A DNA stretch of 64,000 nucleotides from Streptomyces sp. WM6378 (GTDB lineage: Bacteria; Actinomycetota; Actinomycetes; Streptomycetales; Streptomycetaceae), in assembly GCF_001279695.1 (NCBI RefSeq), contig NZ_LGDD01000294.1, forward strand, positions 7,893 through 71,892, written 5' to 3'. Under the pieces are notes generated by a model. That model was not told where the DNA came from and made no database searches. It worked only from the letters and a program-made list of their open reading frames with translations. Shown one piece after another: positions 56,001 through 62,671 of this stretch. Each line of letters opens with the position of its first letter. Positions within the stretch are counted from its first letter, which is position 1. The position numbers and the translations under genes are program-made.

Positions 56001-56145
56001 GCTTCCCGTGGCCCCGGAACCCGCCCTGTTCACCTACGAGTTCACCGCGCCGGCGGTGGGGGCGGCCTGGGTGGGCCTGAGGAAGGTGGGGGACGACGGG
56101 GCGGCGGAGGTGGCACTGGACACGTTCGAAACGAGGGAGGTCTAG
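53065..56145 (+). CDS. Secreted GH101 endo-alpha-N-acetylgalactosaminidase
   Basis: GH101 enzymes release Gal-beta1,3-GalNAc from Ser/Thr O-glycans. The 1026-residue protein starts at GTG 53065 and has a Tat-type signal, KRRTVVAATALAGAGAALG, cleaved near residue 35. An N-terminal beta-supersandwich region (about 40-300) precedes the barrel. The nucleophile Asp is in DAIYLDVFRESGWTSDR (about 470) and the acid/base Glu in WLVASEWGHGLERS (about 490). TDYGPDTSRGINSQLIRFVRHHQKDVF and GWTGKTDWKTFYDLIWTESLPAKYLQ are further family segments. Two C-terminal beta-sandwich, CBM-like domains follow (about 710-850 and 860-1020). It is monocistronic. Confidence 0.92.
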   Translation: MNAEQHGPKRRTVVAATALAGAGAALGIPSTALAAAHPAGETVLRSAALDVRVDTAFPRVVTYTDRATGAVLHGQEDPVTDVLIDGVPHTPQVTAHPGRDRIAYTLAFDGGTEIAVEIRVTDHRVDWRVTRIDDTAALRVGTLQIPGLALLSVRSDQPGAQLLAAQLQLDKAKSGDTLVTPTATTAPDARPTGCAYAVLAHHALGGAIETNTVYDNPAATPGATWENGRLWRQTLKKDGYVKAQLVPGQWTHRAATAPTGATEPLPYATVVVTGDRGGDGVVDWQDAAIAFRDIMATPLGADDQHLRVVAHIPFNFASQATNPFLATLDNVKRISLATDGLRQYTLLKGYQSEGHDSAHPDYAGNYNQRAGGLADLNSLVREGKKWNSDFAVHVNATESYPVANAFSETLVDKNNRQWDWLDQSYRIDQRRDLVSGDIIKRFADLRRDTDHGLDAIYLDVFRESGWTSDRLQRALRDQGWLVASEWGHGLERSSLWSHWANETDYGPDTSRGINSQLIRFVRHHQKDVFANKWPTLLGHAHMGNFEGWTGKTDWKTFYDLIWTESLPAKYLQAHPIERWTDHEVTFAGSTRTSVSDAAGARRITTDGRLVYDAGTYLLPWEPRNATDPAKLYHYNPGGGTSSWRLPRGWTGLRRAFLYRLTDQGRAYVGDLPVRAGGITIPDAVAGQPYVVYRERARAQGDPAWGQFTPVHDPGFNSGTLEGWQVTGTAKVARSPLGDYELVLPAGGAATVSQRLARLAPGTYSASVQVEVGEQPGQRRRAALDIRTADGVTATNWTDASTAGNYVAADRKHDTRFQRMSVPFTVPAGGGPVTLTLRADDGPARIRFDNVRVVRTEVTVRPGTLAHEDFENVPSGWGVFVKGDAGGSTDPRTHIAQRHAPFTRRGWNGKAIDDVVDGTQSLKSRGENEGLVYRTVDHTVRFLPGRRYRVSFRYENEKAGQYAWVTGVDEPTPRELTRVALPVAPEPALFTYEFTAPAVGAAWVGLRKVGDDGAAEVALDTFETREV

Positions 56146-56187
56146 CCCCGCCCCGTCCCCAGACCCGCCGGGAGTGAAGGACCCCCT

Positions 56188-56425
56188 GGGGCTCCGCCCC
56201 AGACCCCGTTCGCGCCTCAAGGGCGCTCGTCCTCAATCTCCCCCAAGGCCTCAAGGGCCAGGGGGGACCCCCATGACGGGCTAAAAATACCGGTGCTGGC
56301 CAGGGTCGATGCTGCCAGGGGCGCGGGGCTGTGACATGAGCGGCTCCGCCGCGTGGGCGCGACTGGTGGTGCTGGGTGTCCTACAGGGGCGCGGGGAACT
56401 GCGCGAGCAACCACGCACGGTCCGC
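56188..56425. repeat. Dispersed composite repeat (copy c), interrupted
   Basis: GGGGCTCCGCCCCAGACCCC (56188-56207) is followed by TCGCGCCTCAAGGGCGCTCG, a palindromic element at 56239-56276, CGGGCTAAAAATACCGGTGC, GGGGCGCGGGGCTGTGACAT near 56318, GCGGCTCCGCCGCGTGGGCG and GGGGCGCGGGGAACTGCGCG near 56390. The order matches copy b. The palindromic element replaces the GCCGGA found in the other copies. Confidence 0.75.
56239..56276. repeat. Palindromic repeat element nested in a composite repeat (copy 3)
   Basis: TCCCCCAAGGCCTCAAGG followed by GCCAGGGGGGACCCCCATGA. Arms CCCCC/GGGGG and GGCC/GGCC form a hairpin. Related to 10211-10275 and 34147-34190. Confidence 0.65.
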
Positions 56426-56602
56426 AGGCTGATGGGCGTCGGGGTTCGGGGCGCAGGCCCGAGGGGCCGCACCGCACCCGGCCAGGGCGCGGCGGGCTGC
56501 GCGAGCCGGCACCCACGGCCCGCGGCCGGCAGCGTGCCCGACCCCGCCGCCCAAGCCGCGCGCACCCTGCAAGTGATCAGGGATTCGCGGGAGCATGGCC
56601 GC

Positions 56603-56794
56603 ATGAGCGACAACCACAGCACCGAGACGCACCCCCACAGCCACCAGGAGAGCTTCTCTCCCTGGCCGCCCAGTGGGGCCGATCTTCCGGACTACCCCGT
56701 GACGCGGCGCCCCGCCCACACGCCGTCGTGGGCCCACCCCGACTCGGCCGTCCCACCCCCGGAGGGTCTAGGGAAGGGGCGGGGTGGGGGATGA
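56603..56794 (+). CDS. Possible small His/Pro-rich protein
   Basis: A 63-residue frame begins at ATG 56603 with GGGAG about ten bases upstream (MSDNHSTETHPHSHQESFSP, then WPPSGADLPDYPVTRRPAHT). It is polar, proline- and histidine-rich, and has no membrane segment. Its end overlaps the 3' end of the convergent GH35 gene by 27 bases. Codon usage is plausible but no family is recognised; it may be spurious. Confidence 0.35.
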   Translation: MSDNHSTETHPHSHQESFSPWPPSGADLPDYPVTRRPAHTPSWAHPDSAVPPPEGLGKGRGGG

Positions 56795-58588
56795 ACCCAG
56801 GATGACCGCCTCACCCGCGCTGTCCAGCTCAAGCACCCACACCTCGTTCGACCCCGCCCGCAGCACCGCCCCCGGCACGTACAGGCCCCGCTGCGGCCCC
56901 ACCCCCCAGTACCGTCCCAGGCAGAACCCGTTCACCCATGCGAACCCCCGTCCCCAGTAAGGGAGTTGAAGCCAGGCGTAGGAGGCGGCCGTCCCCGGCG
57001 GCAGGTCGAGGCCGCCCCGGTACAGGCCCGGAGCGCCGGACGCCGCCGGTGTACGGAAGGGCACCTTCCGCACCCCCTCCGGCGAGGCGAACGCGTCCAG
57101 GCGGAGCCCCCGCGCCCGCACCCCGTGCAGATACTGCCGCTCATGCAGCACCCCGCCGGTGATCCCCTTCGGTTCCCCGCTGCGGGGCCCGTAGTTGACC
57201 CGGCCGAGCGACTCCACCCACAACTCGACCTCCGCGCCCCCCGGGACCGGGTCCGGCAGCGTCGCGTCCTCGGTGTCCAGGACCCCGGCCCGCGCCCCGT
57301 CGACGTACACCGTCGCCACATCGCGCAGCCCGAGCACGCCGAGCGGATACGGCTGCCGAGGCCCGGGCACGTCGAGGCGGTAGCGGACGAGACCCCGGTC
57401 CACGTCCAGCTCCTCGAACGTCGGCGGGACCGAGGACTCGCTCTCCTCCCCGCCCAGCACGTCCAGGACGTCCGACAGGGGCGCCCACTCGCCGACATCA
57501 GCCGTGAAAACCCCCGCCAACTCGACCGGTTCCGGCGGGAGTTCGGGCAGCGGGCCGTCCTGGTACCCCGCAAGCACCTCACGGAAGCGCCAGAACTTTT
57601 CCGTCGGCCGGCCCGCCTCGTCGATCGGCGCGTCGTAGTCGTACGACGTCGCCGTCGGCTCCAGCGCGCCCACGTGCAGGTCACCCGCCCGGTTCGCGCC
57701 CGACCAGCCCGCGAAGTTGGTGCCGCCGTGCGCCATGTAGATGTTGACCGACGCCCCGCACTCCAGGATCTCCCGCAGGGTCGCCGCCGCGTCCACCGCG
57801 TCCCGCACCACATGGTCCGCGCCCCAGTGGTCGAACCAGCCGCACCAGAACTCCATGCACATCAACGGCCCGGAGGGCTGGTGGCGGCGCAGGACCGCGA
57901 AACCCTCGCGGGCATCGCTGCCGAAGTTCGCCGTGGCCAGGACGCCGGGCAGTGAGCCGCCGGTCAGCATGTGGTCCTCCGGCCCGTCCGAGGTGAACAG
58001 CGGCACGGTGACGCCGCACTCGTGCAGCAGGTCGGCGAGGTGACGCAGATAGCCCCGGTCGCTGCCGTAACTGCCGTACTCGTTCTCCACCTGCACCATG
58101 AGCACCGGCCCGCCCCGGTCGAGCTGGCGCTCGGCGACCTGGGGGAGCAGCCTGCGGAACCAGCGGTTCACATGGACCAGGTACTCCGCGTCGTCCGTCC
58201 GCACCCGGCGTCCGAGCCGGCCCGTCAGCCAGTGCGGAAGCCCCCCGTTCTCCCACTCGGCACAGATGTAGGGCCCGGGACGGACGATCGCCCACAGGCC
58301 GGCCTCGTGCGCCGCGTCCAGGAAGCGGCCGAGCGCCCCCACATCCTCGTAACGGCCCAGGAACGGCTCGTGCAGGTTCCACGGCACGTACGTCTCGACG
58401 CAGTTCAGACCCATCGCCCGCAGCATCGCGAGCCGGTGCCCCCACTGCGCCTCGTGCACCCGGAAATAGTGCAGCGCACCCGACAGGAGCCGCACCGGCC
58501 GCCCGTCGAGCAGAAAGTCCTCGTCCCCCACGGTGAAGTCGCCCACCGGCCGGCCCGCCCATCTCTCTCGATCACTGTGCCGGGCCAC
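56768..58588 (-). CDS. GH35 beta-galactosidase
   Basis: The 606-residue protein starts at GTG 58588 with AGGGG five bases upstream. The N-terminal barrel has LLSGALHYFRVHEAQWGHRLAMLRAMGLNCVETYVPWNLHEPFLGRYE, the acid/base Glu in QVENEYGSYGSDRGYL (about 170) and the nucleophile Glu in MCMEFWCGWFDHWGADH (about 250), then MAHGGTNFAGWSGAN. The C-terminal half has jelly-roll domains with WVNGFCLGRYWGVGPQRGLYVP. No signal peptide is evident, so it probably acts in the cytoplasm on imported galactosides. It is divergent from an AraC regulator that likely controls it. Proximity to GH101, which yields Gal-GalNAc, may be meaningful. Confidence 0.95.
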   Translation of the reverse strand: MARHSDRERWAGRPVGDFTVGDEDFLLDGRPVRLLSGALHYFRVHEAQWGHRLAMLRAMGLNCVETYVPWNLHEPFLGRYEDVGALGRFLDAAHEAGLWAIVRPGPYICAEWENGGLPHWLTGRLGRRVRTDDAEYLVHVNRWFRRLLPQVAERQLDRGGPVLMVQVENEYGSYGSDRGYLRHLADLLHECGVTVPLFTSDGPEDHMLTGGSLPGVLATANFGSDAREGFAVLRRHQPSGPLMCMEFWCGWFDHWGADHVVRDAVDAAATLREILECGASVNIYMAHGGTNFAGWSGANRAGDLHVGALEPTATSYDYDAPIDEAGRPTEKFWRFREVLAGYQDGPLPELPPEPVELAGVFTADVGEWAPLSDVLDVLGGEESESSVPPTFEELDVDRGLVRYRLDVPGPRQPYPLGVLGLRDVATVYVDGARAGVLDTEDATLPDPVPGGAEVELWVESLGRVNYGPRSGEPKGITGGVLHERQYLHGVRARGLRLDAFASPEGVRKVPFRTPAASGAPGLYRGGLDLPPGTAASYAWLQLPYWGRGFAWVNGFCLGRYWGVGPQRGLYVPGAVLRAGSNEVWVLELDSAGEAVILGSSPTPPLP

Positions 58589-58674
58589 TCTTGCCCCTGG
58601 CGCGGCGGGGGTCCATGGACAAAGATCGGCGCTGATTGGACGCAAGGGGGAAGCGGGAGGAAGCGGAAACCGGC

Positions 58675-59562
58675 ATGTATCACACCTGGATGCGGTATTT
58701 CACCCCGAGTCCGGCCCACCACCGGCTCGGCCTGGTCTGCCTGGGGGTGGGACTCCAGCACGGCACGCTGCCCACCGTCGGGCCCCGCACCCTCGACCAC
58801 CACGTCGCCGTCGTCATCGGCGCGGGCGGCGGCTGGTTCCGCGGCCCCGACGGCCGCAGGGTCCCCGTCACCGCGCCCGCCCTGATCTGGCTCACCCCCG
58901 GCGTGCCCCACCACTACGGGCCCGACCCCGCCACCGGCTGGGACGAATCCTTCGTCGACTTCACCGGGCCCGCCGCCGCCACCTACACCGAACTCGGCTA
59001 CATCGAACCCGACCGGCCCGTCGTACCGCTCAGCGACACCGTGGGCGCCCGGGCCGCCGTCGCCCGCATCGCCAGGGCCGCCCGCCGCGGCAACCCGCTC
59101 CTGGAGGTCGAGACCGCGGCCGCCGTCCACGAACTGCTCGTCGCGCTGCGCCGCGCCCGCGCCGACGTCGCCCCCGACGGCGACCCCGTCCTCGACGCCC
59201 TCGCCCGCGACGCCTTCCAGCCCCTGTCGGTGGCCGAACACGCCTCCCGGCACGGCATGACCCCCGCCGAACTGCGCACAGCCGTGCGCCGGGCCGCCGG
59301 CTGCAGCCCCAAGGACTACCTCCTCGGGATCCGCCTCGGCCGCGCCAAAGAACTCCTCGCCGCGACAGAACTGCCGGTCGCGGCCGTCGCCCGCCGCGTC
59401 GGCTACGACGACCCCGCCTACTTCTCCCGCCTGTTCACCCGCCGCGTCGGCATCGCACCCGTACGCTTCCGCGAACAGCAGAGCCGGTCCGTACCCGGCG
59501 GCTGGAGCCGGCAGATCCCGGATCCTGAACACCCGCCCACGATCGCGGGCCACGCCACGTAA
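58675..59562 (+). CDS. AraC-family transcriptional regulator
   Basis: The 295-residue protein starts at ATG 58675 (MYHTWMRYFTPSPAHHRLGLV). The N-terminal half is a cupin-like sugar-sensing domain: DHHVAVVIGAGGGWFRGPDG and LIWLTPGVPHHYGPDPATGWDESFVDFTG. The C-terminal AraC/XylS DNA-binding domain is FQPLSVAEHASRHGMTPAELRTAVRRAAGCSPKDYLLGIRLGRAKELLAATELPVAAVARRVGYDDPAYFSRLFTRRVGIAP. It is divergent from GH35 across 86 bases, so it probably activates the beta-galactosidase gene in response to a galactoside. The chorismate mutase gene starts five bases after its stop. Confidence 0.95.
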   Translation: MYHTWMRYFTPSPAHHRLGLVCLGVGLQHGTLPTVGPRTLDHHVAVVIGAGGGWFRGPDGRRVPVTAPALIWLTPGVPHHYGPDPATGWDESFVDFTGPAAATYTELGYIEPDRPVVPLSDTVGARAAVARIARAARRGNPLLEVETAAAVHELLVALRRARADVAPDGDPVLDALARDAFQPLSVAEHASRHGMTPAELRTAVRRAAGCSPKDYLLGIRLGRAKELLAATELPVAAVARRVGYDDPAYFSRLFTRRVGIAPVRFREQQSRSVPGGWSRQIPDPEHPPTIAGHAT

Positions 59563-59567
59563 GCTCG

Positions 59568-59876
59568 ATGACCATGACCACGATCGACCCCTCCGTGCAG
59601 GCAGAGCTGTCCCGGCTCCGCGACAGCATCGACAACATCGACGCGGCTGTCGTGCACATGCTGGCCGAGCGCTTCAAATGCACCCAGCAGGTGGGCCACC
59701 TCAAGGCCGAACACAAACTCCCCCCGGCCGACCCCTCGCGCGAAGCCGAACAGATCGCCCGGCTGCGCAGCCTCGCCGAGAACGCCAAACTCGACCCGGC
59801 CTTCGCCGAGAAGCTCCTGGGCTTCATCATCGCCGAGGTCATCAGGCACCACGAGACCATCGCCAAGTCCGCCTGA
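59568..59876 (+). CDS. Chorismate mutase (AroQ type)
   Basis: The 102-residue protein starts at ATG 59568 (ATG 59574 also possible). LSRLRDSIDNIDAAVVHMLAERFKCTQQVGHLKAEHKLPPADPSREAEQIARL is the AroQ helical signature, with Arg, Lys, Asp and Glu/Gln active-site positions kept. LGFIIAEVIRHHETIAKS forms the last helix. It converts chorismate to prephenate for phenylalanine and tyrosine synthesis. It is cytoplasmic, without a signal peptide. Its five-base distance from the AraC gene implies co-transcription although the functions seem unrelated. Confidence 0.95.
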   Translation: MTMTTIDPSVQAELSRLRDSIDNIDAAVVHMLAERFKCTQQVGHLKAEHKLPPADPSREAEQIARLRSLAENAKLDPAFAEKLLGFIIAEVIRHHETIAKSA

Positions 59877-60011
59877 CCGCCGCGGCCCGGCTCGCCACCC
59901 GCACCACCCCAGAGCCCGCACCCGAACCCCGCGGATCGGACGCCGGCTCCGGCACCGCGCGAGCCCCGCCGCCCCTGTGCTCACCCGTCCCCTTCGGGCA
60001 GCATGGGCCCC

Positions 60012-62501
60012 ATGTCCGTACTGACGCGCGACGAAGCGCAGACCCGAGCCCAGTTCCTCGACGTACAGCGCTACCGCATCGAACTCGACCTGACCACCGG
60101 CGGCGAGGACACCTTCACGTCCCGCACCGTCATCCACTTCACCGCACGCACCGCCGGGGACACCTTCGTCGAGGTCAAGCCCGCCGTCCTGCGCTCGGTC
60201 ACCCTCGACGGGCAGCCCCTGGACCCCGAGGCCCTCGCCGGGAACCGCCTCGCCCTGACCCACCTCACCGCGGGCCCCCACGAACTGCACGTCGACGCCG
60301 TCATGAACTACTCGCACACCGGCGAAGGACTGCACCGCTTCACCGACCCCGCCGACGGCGAGACCTACACCTACACCCAGCTGTTCATGGAAGACGTCCA
60401 GCGCGTCTTCGCCGCCTTCGACCAGCCCGACCTCAAAGCCGCCTTCGACCTCACCGTCAAGGCCCCCGACGGCTGGAAAGTCCTCGCCAACGGCATCACC
60501 GAACAGCAGGACGACGGCCGGTGGAAAGCCGCCACCACCCCCCTCATCTCCACCTACCTCGTCGCCCTCGCCGCCGGCCCCTGGCACTCGGTGACCACCG
60601 AACACGCAGGGCTCCCCTTCGGCCTGCACTGCCGCCGCTCCCTCGCCCCCCACCTCGACGCCGACGCCGACGAACTCTTCGAGATCACCCGGCAGTGCTA
60701 CGACCGCTACCACGAGAAGTTCGACGAGCCCTACCCCTTCGACTCCTACGACCAGGCCTTCGTCCCCGAATTCAACGCGGGCGCCATGGAGAACCCCGGA
60801 CTCGTCACCTTCCGCGACGAGTTCGTCTACCGCTCCGCCGTCACCGACACCGAACGCCAGACCCGCGCCATGGTCGTCGCCCACGAAATGGCCCACATGT
60901 GGTTCGGCGACCTCGTCACCCTCCAATGGTGGGACGACATCTGGCTGAACGAGTCCTTCGCCGAATACATGGGCTACCAGACCCTCACCGAAGCGACCCG
61001 CTTCACCGACACCTGGGTCGACTTCGGCATCGTCCGCAAGGCCTGGGGCTACGACGCCGACCAGCGGCCCACCACCCACCCCGTCGCCCCCGCACCCGAA
61101 GCCGTCCCCGACACCGCCTCCGCGATGCTCAACTTCGACGGCATCTCCTACGCCAAGGGCGCCTCGGCGCTGCGCCAACTCGTCGCCTGGCTCGGCGAGA
61201 AGGACTTCCTCGCCGGCATCAACACCCACTTCAACCGGCACAAGTTCGCCAACGCCACCCTCGCCGACTTCATCGACTCCCTCGCCTCCGCCACCGACCG
61301 CGACGTCCACGCCTGGGCCCGGCAATGGCTCGGCACCACCGGAGTCGACACCCTCACCCCCACCGTCACCGAAGCCGACGGCAACTGGCACCTCACCGTC
61401 ACCCAGCACGGCGAGCGCCCCCACCGCCTCACCGTCGGCGCCTACGACCGCGACCTGAACGACGGCCGCCACCTCGTCCTGCGCGAACGCTTCGACATCG
61501 ACGTACCCCAAGGCGAATCAGCCACCGCACGCCCAGGCCGACGCCCCGCCCTCCTCGTCCTCAACGACCAGGACCTCACCTACGCCAAGGTCCGCCTCGA
61601 CGAAACGTCCGCCGAAACCGCACTGCGCTCCCTGTCCGGCGTACCCGACGCACTCACCCGCGCCGTCCTGTGGAACACCCTGCGCGACATGGTCCGCGAC
61701 GGCGAACTCGAACCCGCCGCCTACCTGGAGACCGCCCGCGCCCACCTCGCCGAAGAAGCCGACCTTGCCGTCGTCCAGGGCGTCCTCACCTTCGCCGCCC
61801 ACATCACCGACCGCTACCTGCCCGCCGGCGAACGCCCCACCGCCCTCGCCCTCCTCACCGACCTCACCCGCGCCCTCATGCGCCGCACCGAGGACGGCAG
61901 CAACCCCGGCCTGCGCCTCACCGCCGTACGCCACTTCATCGACGCCGCGGCCCAACCCGACACCATCCGCGGCTGGCTCGACGAAGGCAGCGTCCCCGGC
62001 GGCCCCGAACTCGACCCCGAACTGCGCTGGCGCATCCTCACCCGCCTCGCCGTCCTCGGCGCCACCGACGAGCAGGAAATCGCGGCCGCCCTCACCGCCG
62101 ACCCCAGCGCCACCGGCGAAGAAGGCGCCGCCCGCTGCCGCGCCGCCCTGCCCACCCCCGCCGCCAAAGAAGCCGCCTGGACCGCCATGTTCCAGAGCGA
62201 CACCCTGTCCAACTACCTGTTCACCGCCACCGCCCAAGGCTTCTGGCAACCCGAACAGGCCGACATCCTCCAGCCGTACGTTGCCCGCTACTACCAGGAC
62301 GCCGTCCCCCTCGCCAACCGCCGAGGCCCCGCCATCGCCGAAGCCGCCGGCCGCTACGCCTTCCCCATGCCCGTCGTCGACGCGGACGCCGTCCACCTCG
62401 GCGAAACCTGCCTCGACCAGGCCGACCTCCTGCCCGCCCTGCGCCGCAAACTCGCCGACCAGGTCGACGACCTGCGCCGCGCCCTGACCGTACGCGGCTG
62501 A
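60012..62501 (+). CDS. pepN: Aminopeptidase N (M1 family)
   Basis: PepN is a cytoplasmic zinc exopeptidase that removes N-terminal residues from peptides. The 829-residue protein starts at ATG 60012 (MSVLTRDEAQTRAQFLDVQRY); ATG 60003 adds three residues. The exopeptidase motif is FNAGAMENPGLVTFRDE (near residue 256). The zinc site is VVAHEMAHMWFGDLVTLQWWDDIWLNESFAEYMGYQ (HExxH near 290, third ligand in NESFAEY). The C-terminal ERAP1-like helical domain is present through DQVDDLRRALTVRG. Length is typical for Streptomyces PepN. It is separated from chorismate mutase by 135 bases. Confidence 0.97.
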   Translation: MSVLTRDEAQTRAQFLDVQRYRIELDLTTGGEDTFTSRTVIHFTARTAGDTFVEVKPAVLRSVTLDGQPLDPEALAGNRLALTHLTAGPHELHVDAVMNYSHTGEGLHRFTDPADGETYTYTQLFMEDVQRVFAAFDQPDLKAAFDLTVKAPDGWKVLANGITEQQDDGRWKAATTPLISTYLVALAAGPWHSVTTEHAGLPFGLHCRRSLAPHLDADADELFEITRQCYDRYHEKFDEPYPFDSYDQAFVPEFNAGAMENPGLVTFRDEFVYRSAVTDTERQTRAMVVAHEMAHMWFGDLVTLQWWDDIWLNESFAEYMGYQTLTEATRFTDTWVDFGIVRKAWGYDADQRPTTHPVAPAPEAVPDTASAMLNFDGISYAKGASALRQLVAWLGEKDFLAGINTHFNRHKFANATLADFIDSLASATDRDVHAWARQWLGTTGVDTLTPTVTEADGNWHLTVTQHGERPHRLTVGAYDRDLNDGRHLVLRERFDIDVPQGESATARPGRRPALLVLNDQDLTYAKVRLDETSAETALRSLSGVPDALTRAVLWNTLRDMVRDGELEPAAYLETARAHLAEEADLAVVQGVLTFAAHITDRYLPAGERPTALALLTDLTRALMRRTEDGSNPGLRLTAVRHFIDAAAQPDTIRGWLDEGSVPGGPELDPELRWRILTRLAVLGATDEQEIAAALTADPSATGEEGAARCRAALPTPAAKEAAWTAMFQSDTLSNYLFTATAQGFWQPEQADILQPYVARYYQDAVPLANRRGPAIAEAAGRYAFPMPVVDADAVHLGETCLDQADLLPALRRKLADQVDDLRRALTVRG

Positions 62502-62605
62502 ACCACCGGGGCGAGCCCGGGGAGCGGGCCATAGCAGCAATCGCCCGCCCCAACTCGCGCCCACCGTAAGGCAATACCACTTTCGGGTAGAGATCGTCGT
62601 GAACG

Positions 62606-62647
62606 GCGGCTGCACCAGCAGACACGGGACCACGCTGGTGCAGCCGC
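62606..62647 (+). promoter_or_regulatory. 14-bp hairpin in the leader of the second decarboxylase
   Basis: GCGGCTGCACCAGC (62606-62619) and GCTGGTGCAGCCGC (62634-62647) pair perfectly around a 14-base loop. The stem ends 25 bases before ATG 62672, just ahead of AAGGA (62662-62666). It could end pepN transcripts, or form a leader structure. A TAGAGA at 62588-62593 might be a -10 upstream of it. Confidence 0.7.
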
Positions 62648-62671
62648 TGCCCACACACCCGAAGGAACCCC

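Noticed and set aside
52969..56220. Open frame of about 1080 codons antisense to the GH101 gene
   Set aside because: No family motif or ribosome site; a GC-bias shadow of the glycosidase.
59678..62569. Open frame of about 960 codons overlapping pepN on the same strand
   Set aside because: Extreme Arg/Pro/His composition typical of an out-of-frame reading of GC-rich coding DNA; pepN has all M1 motifs.
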